Assembly: GCF_000238095.2 (NCBI RefSeq)
Contig: NZ_JH815225.1
Coordinates: forward strand, 850,012-914,011
DNA from: Peptoanaerobacter stomatis
GTDB lineage: Bacteria > Bacillota > Clostridia > Peptostreptococcales > Filifactoraceae
Reading direction: 5' to 3'
DNA: 64,000 nucleotides
In this document: positions 56,279 through 64,000 of the stretch, in pieces
How positions within the stretch are numbered: the stretch's first letter is position 1
Layout: every line of letters begins with the position of its first letter
Position numbers and translations under genes: made by a program
The notes under the pieces: model-generated
Databases searched by the model: none
The model's input: the letters and a program-made list of their open reading frames with translations, nothing else
What the model was told of the DNA's origin: nothing

Positions 56279-59200
56279 CTATAGTCCTTCTATACAACCG
56301 CTGTCTATGAGCTCTTGAACAACAGTTTTTGATATACCTGTTCTGTTTTTCAAATCTTCTATTGATATGAACTCTCTTATCCTGCCTTCTTGATAGATTT
56401 TTTCTGCAACTACGTCTCCCAAGCCTTGTATTGCTAAAAATGGTGGTATCAAATCTCCGTTTTCATCAAGTTTAAATTTTTTTGCATCGGATTTATATAA
56501 ATCTACTTTTTTCAGTTTTATACCTCTTTGATACATTTCATATGCTACTTCAAGCACGCTGAGCAGACCTTGTTCTTTTGTCGTTGCACTTTTTCCGAGC
56601 ATATTTATTTCTTTTATCTTTTTCAATATTTCATCTTTGCCTTTGGATATTATATTAGCATTAAAATCAAGCACTTTTGTTGTAAAATATGTTGCATAAA
56701 ATGCTGAAGGATAATGTATCTTGTAATACGCTATTCTGAATGAAAGCATAACATAGGCTGCGGCATGGGCTTTTGGAAACATATACTGTATTTTTTTACA
56801 GGAGTCTATATACCACTCAGGTACTTTGTTATCCACCATATCTTTTTCGTATTCTTCTGTGAGTCCTTTACCTTTTCTTACATTTTCCATTATTTTAAAT
56901 GATGTCTTTGGTTTTAGTCCTTTTAATATAAGATAATTCATTATATCGTCTCTTGTACATATTACTTCTTTTAAGGTAGCTATATTATTTCTTACCAAAT
57001 CTTGTGCATTGCCTACCCATACGAGTGTTCCGTGAGAAAGCCCTGATATTCTTATAAGCTCTCCAAGTGTAGTCGGGTTTGTATCTATAAGCATCTGTCT
57101 TACAAATTTTGTACCGAATTCAGGTATTCCGAGTGTCCCTGTTATACAATCAATTTCTTCTAAGCTGCAACCAAGTGATTTTGTTCCTGAAAATAATTCC
57201 ATGGTTTCTTTATCGTCTAGCGGAGCGTCTGTACCGTTGGTGTTTGTAAATTCTTCGAGTTGTTTTATAATTGACGGACCGTCGTGTCCGAGTATGTCAA
57301 GCTTTAATATTCTACCGCTTATTGAGTGGTAGTCGAAGTGTGTTGTGAGTGTTCCTGATTTTTTATCATTTGCAGGATATTGTATCGGAGAAAAGTCATA
57401 TATATCTTTATAATCCGGTACTACCATTACACCACCGGGATGTTGACCTGATGTTCTCTTTACGCCTACACAATAATTTTGCAAAATTTCTATATATGGG
57501 ATAGAAAATTTTTCATTATATGTTTCTTCGTATTTTTTTATAAAGCCGAATGCTGTTTTGTCCGCAACTGTACCTATTGTTCCTGCTCTATACACATAAT
57601 CTTCTCCGAAAAGCTCTTGGGTGTATTTATGTGCATTTGGTTGATATTCTCCTGCGAAGTTAAGGTCTATATCTGGTTCTTTGTCTCCTTCAAATCCCAA
57701 AAATGTTTCAAATGGTATATCAAATCCGTCTTTTATATATTTTTCGCTACAAACAGGGCAATTTTTATCAGGCATATCTGCTCCTGTTGCGTATGAGCCG
57801 TCTGTTATAAATTCGCTATGTTTACATTTTGGACATATATAATGTGGCGGAAGTGCGTTTACTTCTGTAATATCACTCATATATGCAGCAAGTGATGAAC
57901 CGACTGATCCTCTTGAGCCTACGAGATAGCCGTCTGACAATGATTTTGTAACTAATTTTTGAGCTATTATATACATAACTGCATAACCGTTTGTTATTAT
58001 GGAGTTAAGTTCTTTTTCAAGTCTTTTTTCTACTATTTCGGGTAAATTATCTGAGTATATTCTTTTTGCTTTTTTATAGCACATATCTCTAAGTTCAACG
58101 TCCGAGCCTTCTATAATAGGCGGAAATGTTCCGTCAGGTACAGGCATTACTTCTTCAATCATTTCTGCTATTTTATTTGTGTTTTCTATTACTATTTTTC
58201 TTGCAATATCTTCTCCAAGGTATGAGAATTCTTCAAGCATTTCGTCTGTTGTTCTTAGTTGCAGGTCGTCGTTTGCATTTTCATCACGTTTTTTTATAGA
58301 GGCTTTTAAAATTTTTCTGTATAACTGTTCTTTTTCATCAAGATAATGCGAGTTTGATGATGCTATAACTATTTTATTTTTCCTTTGTGCTATATCTAAT
58401 ATTTTTTTGTTTATATCTTTTATTTCGTCAAAATCTTTTACTCTTCCTTCTATTATAAGTCCTCGCATTGTAGTTGCAGGATTTATCTCTATATAGTCAT
58501 AAAAATCTACTAAATTTTCTATTTCTTCTATGGAATTATTGCTAAGTATTGCTGAAAATATGTCACTTTCATAAAATCCTGAGCCTATGAGGAGATTTTC
58601 TCTTAATGCTTTTAATTCAGATTTTGGTAAAGTAGGTGTAGTTCCTTGCAAGTATTTTATATGTGCAAGCGAAACCAATTTATATAAATCTTTTATACCT
58701 GCTTGATTTTTTGCAATTACTACTGCATTTGTAGGTCTTATCTTACTTACGTCTATGCTTTTTATCTTGTTGTTTATATCGTTGAAATCCTCTATATCCA
58801 TATTTTTGAGTTTTTCTATGAATTTCAAAAATATATGTGCTGTAGCTGTGGCGTCATCTACTGCTCTATGGTGATTTTCAAGTGAAATATCAAGCTCTTT
58901 GGCAATAGTGTTAAGCTTGTGATTTTTAAGCTCTGTCATTATAAGCCTTGACAATACAAGCGTATCTATTGCGTCAAAATCATAGTTCAATTTTTGCTCA
59001 AATGACTTTTCTCTGATAAAACCTGTATCAAAATCCGAGTTATGTGCAACAAGTACACTTCCGCTACAAAATTCCAAGAAATTCGGCAACACTTCTTCTA
59101 TAAAGGGTTTATCTGCAACAAGCTCGTCTGTTATGCCTGTGAGTTTTTGTATCTTTTCGGGTATCGGTCTTTTAGGATTTATAAGCTGTGAAAATGTGCC

Positions 59201-60127
59201 TACTATCTCACAATTTTTTATTTTTACAGCCCCTATTTCCGTAATCGCATCATTTTTATTGGAAAAACCTGTTGTTTCTATATCGAACACAACATATTCA
59301 TCATTAAAACCTGCTGTTTTTCTTACCTTTATATGCTCTTGTGTGTCTTCAGTTATATAAAATTCACAGCCGTATATAGGTTTTATACCTTGTTTGTTGG
59401 CAACTTCCATAATTTCAGGATAGGCTTGTACAACTGCATGGTCTGCTATGCCTATCGCTGTATGTCCATAGCCTTTTATTCTTTTAATCAACTCTTTTAC
59501 AGAGGTTAAACCGTCCATTTGCGACATGGTAGTATGTGCATGCAATTCTACCATTTTTTCAGGTGACAAATCTTTTTTTACTATTTTTATAAGTTCTTGA
59601 CTTTTTTGTACGTTCAGCATAAAGTCTTTTTTGTACTGGTCGTATTCCACTTTGCCTGATGCTTTTATATACTGACCGTTTGACAACATATCGCTGTCGC
59701 CATTTTTTTCATTTATAAGCCTTTTACAATAAATAGCGTCCGTATCATCACCTATTATAAAAGTTATCATGGTTTTGTTGTTCTTCAAAACTTTCGTTTC
59801 TACATTGAATACTTCACCTGTTATTATAACATTGTCAAATTCACCTTTTATCTGTGATATAGGCACACTTTCACCTTTTATTTCCACTTTTTTAGGTGCA
59901 TCTTGAGTTTTTTGTTTCATCGTATATATATTATTTTCATCTATCGTATATCTTTCTATTATATCTACGTCATATAAATTCAGATAATCCTTAATCTCTG
60001 CTTCTTTTTTGATAAGAACTTCTTCTTTTATAGGCTCCTCTGATGATACATATATTTCTAATTTTTTTTCATCTATATTATATTTTATATTTTTTAAATT
60101 TATATAGCTTGGAAAAATATGTTTCAT
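56279..60127 (-). CDS. polC: DNA polymerase III alpha subunit, PolC type
   Basis: A 1282-residue replicative polymerase, somewhat shorter than the usual 1400 residues or more. In order: an N-terminal domain, an OB fold (about 95-165), a PHP domain (VELHAHTTMSQMDGLTSVKE, near 190), an inserted proofreading exonuclease (YVVFDIETTGFSNKNDAITE, then VAHNSDFDTGF and HRAVDDA, about 275-440), the polymerase with GYLVGSRGSVGSSLAAYMSD and the acidic EPDIDLNFAGEYQ, a Cys-rich zinc site (CPKCKHSEF, then CPVC), and a C-terminal helix-hairpin-helix. The PHP metal ligands look largely kept. A chromosomal marker of Firmicutes. Confidence 0.97.
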   Translation of the reverse strand: MKHIFPSYINLKNIKYNIDEKKLEIYVSSEEPIKEEVLIKKEAEIKDYLNLYDVDIIERYTIDENNIYTMKQKTQDAPKKVEIKGESVPISQIKGEFDNVIITGEVFNVETKVLKNNKTMITFIIGDDTDAIYCKRLINEKNGDSDMLSNGQYIKASGKVEYDQYKKDFMLNVQKSQELIKIVKKDLSPEKMVELHAHTTMSQMDGLTSVKELIKRIKGYGHTAIGIADHAVVQAYPEIMEVANKQGIKPIYGCEFYITEDTQEHIKVRKTAGFNDEYVVFDIETTGFSNKNDAITEIGAVKIKNCEIVGTFSQLINPKRPIPEKIQKLTGITDELVADKPFIEEVLPNFLEFCSGSVLVAHNSDFDTGFIREKSFEQKLNYDFDAIDTLVLSRLIMTELKNHKLNTIAKELDISLENHHRAVDDATATAHIFLKFIEKLKNMDIEDFNDINNKIKSIDVSKIRPTNAVVIAKNQAGIKDLYKLVSLAHIKYLQGTTPTLPKSELKALRENLLIGSGFYESDIFSAILSNNSIEEIENLVDFYDYIEINPATTMRGLIIEGRVKDFDEIKDINKKILDIAQRKNKIVIASSNSHYLDEKEQLYRKILKASIKKRDENANDDLQLRTTDEMLEEFSYLGEDIARKIVIENTNKIAEMIEEVMPVPDGTFPPIIEGSDVELRDMCYKKAKRIYSDNLPEIVEKRLEKELNSIITNGYAVMYIIAQKLVTKSLSDGYLVGSRGSVGSSLAAYMSDITEVNALPPHYICPKCKHSEFITDGSYATGADMPDKNCPVCSEKYIKDGFDIPFETFLGFEGDKEPDIDLNFAGEYQPNAHKYTQELFGEDYVYRAGTIGTVADKTAFGFIKKYEETYNEKFSIPYIEILQNYCVGVKRTSGQHPGGVMVVPDYKDIYDFSPIQYPANDKKSGTLTTHFDYHSISGRILKLDILGHDGPSIIKQLEEFTNTNGTDAPLDDKETMELFSGTKSLGCSLEEIDCITGTLGIPEFGTKFVRQMLIDTNPTTLGELIRISGLSHGTLVWVGNAQDLVRNNIATLKEVICTRDDIMNYLILKGLKPKTSFKIMENVRKGKGLTEEYEKDMVDNKVPEWYIDSCKKIQYMFPKAHAAAYVMLSFRIAYYKIHYPSAFYATYFTTKVLDFNANIISKGKDEILKKIKEINMLGKSATTKEQGLLSVLEVAYEMYQRGIKLKKVDLYKSDAKKFKLDENGDLIPPFLAIQGLGDVVAEKIYQEGRIREFISIEDLKNRTGISKTVVQELIDSGCIEGL

Positions 60128-60594
60128 ATGATATCTTCCTTTGTTTTAATTAATTTTAACTTAAAATCATATAGAATTTCATATTTATTATGATTATTTC
60201 TTTTGACTATTATATCATAATTAAATATTTTTTAATATTCATTATCTCCTCCTTTTCCAATACTTACATTATAGGCATTATTTTAATCATAAACTTTCAG
60301 CATTTTAAGCAATCTATTTATAAATCATTTTAATTATGATATTTTGAAAAAATAAATTATCTATAAATGAATAATAGCATTAATGCTGACATTTAATTAT
60401 AACAATCACTCATAGAATAACAGAAAAATATCATGCTGTATTTTCATAAGAACTTATCCATAATTTAATATTATGTGAATAAAAATACCACTATTTCCAT
60501 TAAAATAATAGCATTAATTTATAATCTTATCTTAACATAATCTATATACTAAAAATAGTACATAAAAAACTGCTCTAATAAACAATAGAGCAGT
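60128..60594. other. Intergenic region upstream of polC
   Basis: About 470 bp, AT-rich, no gene. It presumably contains the polC promoter. At its right edge is a hairpin with arms AAACTGCTCTA (60567-60577) and TAGAGCAGTTT (60586-60596), the terminator of the WYL gene. Confidence 0.5.
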
Positions 60595-60596
60595 TT
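60567..60596 (-). terminator. Terminator of the WYL-domain regulator gene
   Basis: Arms AAACTGCTCTA (60567-60577) and TAGAGCAGTTT (60586-60596), with A-rich flank giving a T run on the minus strand. It overlaps the gene's last two codons. Confidence 0.75.
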
Positions 60597-61653
60597 AAAA
60601 ATCAAAATAATAATTATTATATGCATCTTGTATATCTTTTTTTAAAATATCTACCAATTCCTGTGGTTGTGTAATCCTGACATGAAGTGCATATTGCAAT
60701 GCCCATCTTCTCATAGCATTTTTATTGATATTTACAACAGCAACAATTTCATCTTCTGTTTCATTTCTAAATTCTATGTTTTTCCCAAACCAATCTATAA
60801 GCTCTGATACTATATATTTTTTAGCTTGCATCTCTACTCTTATACTCTCTCCTGCAAACATATAGATATGCTCTGCCATATGTTTTTGCATATTAAGTCC
60901 GTCTTTGTAATCTTTTACCTTTTTTATAGATTTTCTTTTTTCTTTTAGTATTTTTATATTCGATATTTTATCCACTCTGTAATTAGACATATTATCATAT
61001 TTATCATAATTGCATATAAGATAATATCTTCCGTTTGCTACTGCCATTTGGTATGGATTGACTATATATTCTTTTTCTATTCCATCATTGTTCTTCTTAG
61101 GATTAAGCTTCTTATCCATTCCATAATCATTATAGTAAAATGATACTTTTTTATTCTTGCTTATTGCTTCATCTAAAATTTCTATTATATAAAACAATTC
61201 TTTGTTTTGAATACTATTATCAGATATAGATCCTATATACTGTACTTTTGATTTGAAATATTTATTTGACAGATTTTCAATTTTTTCTATTAATTTTTTT
61301 TGGTGAGTATGTGGCATATTTTTTGATGATAATACGCCATCTATCAATAATCTTAGTTCTACATCTGTAAAACCACTATTAAGATAAAAATCTGATAATA
61401 GGATGGTTTCTTCTTCATTACCATTTTTATCTACTATATTTCTTACTTTTTCGCTATATTCAATATCATATCCAAAATCAATCAAATTCATTATATTACG
61501 TTTTATAGCTCTTCTATCTGCAACCATTTCATACTTAGACTTCAGTATATCCGCTATATCTTTTTGACTTAGTCTATGATCTTCATCTGAATATTTTTTC
61601 AAAATATCCAATATATTCATTATAATCAGTTTTTTAGCTTGAATAGCAAACAC
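60595..61653 (-). CDS. WYL-domain transcriptional regulator
   Basis: A 352-residue protein with an N-terminal winged helix (LDILKKYSDEDHRLSQKDIA, then AIKRNIMNLIDFGYDIEYSE) and a central WYL domain (YIVNPYQMAVANGRYYLICN, then MSNYRVDKISNIKIL). A C-terminal extension carries RRWALQYALHVRI. WYL proteins sense nucleic acid or nucleotide ligands and often regulate defence genes. The first residues (MFAIQAKKLII) may not be translated; an ATG at MNILDILKK (61620) is a likely alternative start. Confidence 0.88.
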   Translation of the reverse strand: MFAIQAKKLIIMNILDILKKYSDEDHRLSQKDIADILKSKYEMVADRRAIKRNIMNLIDFGYDIEYSEKVRNIVDKNGNEEETILLSDFYLNSGFTDVELRLLIDGVLSSKNMPHTHQKKLIEKIENLSNKYFKSKVQYIGSISDNSIQNKELFYIIEILDEAISKNKKVSFYYNDYGMDKKLNPKKNNDGIEKEYIVNPYQMAVANGRYYLICNYDKYDNMSNYRVDKISNIKILKEKRKSIKKVKDYKDGLNMQKHMAEHIYMFAGESIRVEMQAKKYIVSELIDWFGKNIEFRNETEDEIVAVVNINKNAMRRWALQYALHVRITQPQELVDILKKDIQDAYNNYYFDF

Positions 61654-61707
61654 CTCGATTTTTAATTTATTATATATCCGTCAATATATTACAATATTTT
61701 TTCTTAA

Positions 61708-62763
61708 TTATAACTTTATTGATAGTAAAGCACTTTTTACATCAGTAAATATTTCTTTGTAATTTGACATATCATACTCTATTTTAGCTACAGTCATATA
61801 TCTTCCTCTTCTAAATGAAGTTTTATTAAAACTTTTTTTCCATTTTTCATTTAAATTTTCAAGCACTTTTTTATAAATTATATCTCTATTGTTTTTCAAT
61901 TTTTCTATATATCCTTTATTATCCTTATGTCTATTGTATTCGGCAATATCCTTTGTTACCTTATATTTTACGGCAAGTTCGTTATCTTCTATTTGTAAAT
62001 ATATTTCATCATAAAAATCTTTATCAATACCAATATAGTGTCCGTCATTTTTCTTAAATATGGAGTAGCAAAAAAACATAAATCCTCCTTTTACGTTATT
62101 CACAAATCCCCATTTAGAATCTTCCTCTTTTAAAAAATTTTCTTTTAAATCTTTGAAAAATCCTCTGTAAGATTCGCTAAACCATTCACTGATATCCAAT
62201 GTTTTGTATGAATTGACTTTTGTATCTATATCTTCAAGATACTCTATATAATCTAAGAATATCTGACTATTATTATTATTTTTATATTTGTTAAGTATTT
62301 CAAGTATATCATTTCTCTTAAATTCTATATCAACATCTTTTTCATCTTCAGATTGCTCAATAATTTTATAGAAAACACAAATTATATCCTCATCATTATC
62401 TAATTTTTCACTTTTAATTAGACCGCTCTTATATCTGTTTATTTGGTCATTATGCGTATCTGCAAACGTTTTGTCTTCTATTATAACATAATATTTTTTT
62501 TCATGTTTTTTATCACTCAATATAATAAGGACATCTATTTTATTATATTGTTTTTTTATCTCTACTTCCATGTCTTCATTGAACTCTATTCCTTTTGTCT
62601 TCAAAATCTTGTTTACAAACTCTACTGCACAATTATATATTTGCTCATTGTCGTTTCTACATTCTTTTATAAGGTGTGCTACTAAATAACAAATAAAAGC
62701 ATCTTGTGAAAGCTCACTTGTTGCATAATAAAATAAATTAGTTTTTCTAAGTTCATTTGACAT
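61708..62763 (-). CDS. PD-(D/E)XK nuclease-superfamily protein
   Basis: A 351-residue protein. SELSQDAFICYLVAHL near residue 17 and KIDVLIILSDKKHEKKYYVI followed by IEDKTFADTHNDQINRYKSG (Asp about 73, Glu-x-Lys about 92-94) fit the PF14281-type PD-(D/E)XK group found in defence islands. The C-terminal half (GFMFFCYSIFKKNDGHYIGI, then RRGRYMTVAKIEYDMSNYKE) is also typical. It lies upstream of the WYL gene on the same strand, 54 bp away, suggesting a regulated pair. A defence role is inference. Confidence 0.8.
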   Translation of the reverse strand: MSNELRKTNLFYYATSELSQDAFICYLVAHLIKECRNDNEQIYNCAVEFVNKILKTKGIEFNEDMEVEIKKQYNKIDVLIILSDKKHEKKYYVIIEDKTFADTHNDQINRYKSGLIKSEKLDNDEDIICVFYKIIEQSEDEKDVDIEFKRNDILEILNKYKNNNNSQIFLDYIEYLEDIDTKVNSYKTLDISEWFSESYRGFFKDLKENFLKEEDSKWGFVNNVKGGFMFFCYSIFKKNDGHYIGIDKDFYDEIYLQIEDNELAVKYKVTKDIAEYNRHKDNKGYIEKLKNNRDIIYKKVLENLNEKWKKSFNKTSFRRGRYMTVAKIEYDMSNYKEIFTDVKSALLSIKL

Positions 62764-62910
62764 ATTAATTTCTCCTTAAATATTATAATTTTTTATAAAA
62801 TTAGTAATATAGTAATATATTTATTTTTACCATATTATATTATATTATATATATATATTCAACACATTTCAAGTTATATTATGAGATAAAAATTGTTTCA
62901 TACAATCATC

Positions 62911-64000
62911 TTAGTATAATATAAAGTCAAACAGAGCTAATATTACTGCACACTCTAATTTATCTTTTAAAACATTATATTCCAAAGTGTTAACTTTTTT
63001 CCAGTTAACATCAATAACTATATACTTACCTTGTTCTATTATTCTGTCTATAATCCATCTTAATATATTCACATCATGATATGTTAGATATGGGATATCC
63101 CCGTCTATTATATCTATTTTAAAGTCTTTTATTGCTACAGCAATGCCATCTGTAAATGTCGATACGGCGTCGTATTTTATTTCTGTTAATTCCTTTCCCA
63201 TTTTGTCTATATAGCCATATTTACCATCTTTTTTTACTATAATGGCATCTTCTCTAAATACTGATGTTAAATAATCGATATAATTACAATCCCAATATGA
63301 TTCTAAAAATAAACTTAAAATATCTTGTGTATAATTTTTTACTTGTTTATTATTTTCAGATAGTAATCTAATACATCCTAATGAATATTCAATATAATCA
63401 TATTTTATCTCTGTAATTTCTTTACCTGTCTTATCTATAAAACCAATTTTTTCTCCTTTCGATACTACTAATATTTCTTCTTTTAAAGTAATAATTTTAT
63501 CATATACAAATTCCGTTAACTCTGTGCCTAATTTATCTATGAATCCCCATTTTCCTTTTTTCTTTACAAATATTAAATCATTTCTAAAATCAATATCTAT
63601 ACCATCATACTTTATATCTATTATATTATTTCCTTTTTTATCTATTAGCCCAAATCTATTATATTTTTCTACTATTGCTAAGCCTTCTTTAAAATCATAT
63701 ACATAATCATATTTTAATTCTATTATCTCTCTTCCTTTTTTGTCTATGAATCCCCATTTATAGCCTTTATTTACTACTGCTAAGCCTTCTTTAAAATACC
63801 CTACATAATCATATTTTAACTTTATTATCTCATTTCCTTTTTTATCTATAAATCCCCATTTTTCATCTTTTTGTACTGCCGCCAAACCTTCTTTAAAACA
63901 TAATACTTCATCATATTTTAACTCTACTATCTCGTTTCCTCTTTTATCTATGAATCCCCATTTTTCATCTTTTTGTACTTCTGCCAAACCTTCTTGAAAA
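62911..64000 (-). CDS. WG-repeat protein (partial, N-terminus outside window)
   Basis: At least 360 residues built of about seven WG repeats of roughly 34-36 residues, each like FKEGLAVVNKGYKWGFIDKK followed by a G-x-E-I-I-x-L-K-Y-D segment. Repeats at the left of the protein are near identical, those nearer the C-terminus more divergent. The frame is open to the window edge (residues FQEG precede an apparent TTG at 63987), so the true start is not seen. WG-repeat proteins form beta-rich arrays of poorly known function. No signal peptide can be judged. Confidence 0.88.
   Translation of the reverse strand, partial: FQEGLAEVQKDEKWGFIDKRGNEIVELKYDEVLCFKEGLAAVQKDEKWGFIDKKGNEIIKLKYDYVGYFKEGLAVVNKGYKWGFIDKKGREIIELKYDYVYDFKEGLAIVEKYNRFGLIDKKGNNIIDIKYDGIDIDFRNDLIFVKKKGKWGFIDKLGTELTEFVYDKIITLKEEILVVSKGEKIGFIDKTGKEITEIKYDYIEYSLGCIRLLSENNKQVKNYTQDILSLFLESYWDCNYIDYLTSVFREDAIIVKKDGKYGYIDKMGKELTEIKYDAVSTFTDGIAVAIKDFKIDIIDGDIPYLTYHDVNILRWIIDRIIEQGKYIVIDVNWKKVNTLEYNVLKDKLECAVILALFDFILY

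Noticed and set aside
1..64000. CRISPR array
   Set aside because: No regularly spaced palindromic repeats with unique spacers were seen. The tandem repeats present are coding (larC, WG protein) or short subterminal doublets.

Overview
The window is about 64 kb of AT-rich DNA with strong AGGAGG-type ribosome binding sites and a low-GC Firmicute gene set. Host genes include PolC-type DNA polymerase III, GuaA, RNase III beside an Elp3-like radical SAM protein, thiol peroxidase, NnrD and a histidine-rich LarC. This suggests an anaerobic member of the Clostridia, perhaps Peptostreptococcales-like. The genus is inference only.

The left 47 kb is a tandem array of three integrated elements stacked at the 3' end of guaA. 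Copies of the guaA-type core (GAGTGGGARTA on the guaA strand) lie at about 3138-3156, 9614-9632 and 47214-47232. Element A (window start to 3149, left end not seen) has an integrase running off the edge, an excisionase-like gene, a DUF6076-like gene and a RhuM-Fic gene. Element B (3142-9625) is a small integrative mobilizable element. It carries a DUF961-like gene, an FtsK/TcpA-like coupling ATPase with a degenerate Walker A, a frameshifted rolling-circle Rep, a DUF3173-like gene and an integrase, plus an EcoRV-like restriction-modification pair as cargo. Element C (9618-47225) is a complete-looking siphovirus-type prophage. All three elements share one end geometry. A pair of 7-bp repeats with 11-bp period sits about 62-65 bp inside each right core and about 94-95 bp inside each left core. 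The repeat sequence differs between elements.

The prophage runs as follows. At the far left are an unknown three-helix membrane protein and a 41-codon ORF containing a tetranucleotide repeat. On the minus strand, read right to left, come early/replication genes (excisionase-like, Gp157, Rad52-like annealing protein, NinB-like, HTH replication protein, DnaC-like loader, SSB, DUF1064 resolvase-like, sigma-like late regulator). Next are a tRNA-Trp, an accessory block (HAD hydrolase, two unknown soluble proteins and a four/five-helix membrane protein), HNH, terminases, portal, protease, capsid, head-tail connectors, tail tube and frameshifted tail chaperones. Then come two promoter-gene-terminator morons, followed by tape measure, tail tip, fibre and lysis genes. 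One moron is a ribbon-helix-helix repressor plus antirepressor unit laid out like the P22 immI region. The rightward lysogeny arm has a cI-like repressor, ImmA, a secreted thermonuclease, a PemK/MazF-like toxin, a structured small RNA candidate and the integrase.

The right 17 kb (47.2-64 kb) is chromosomal. It holds guaA, a PhnM-like amidohydrolase that seems to have lost its metal ligands, the Elp3-like radical SAM protein, rnc, a glutaredoxin-like protein, tpx, nnrD, larC (split by an A9 run and probably expressed by -1 frameshifting), polC, a WYL-domain regulator, a PD-(D/E)XK nuclease-like protein and a WG-repeat protein cut by the window edge. No CRISPR array or rRNA was seen.
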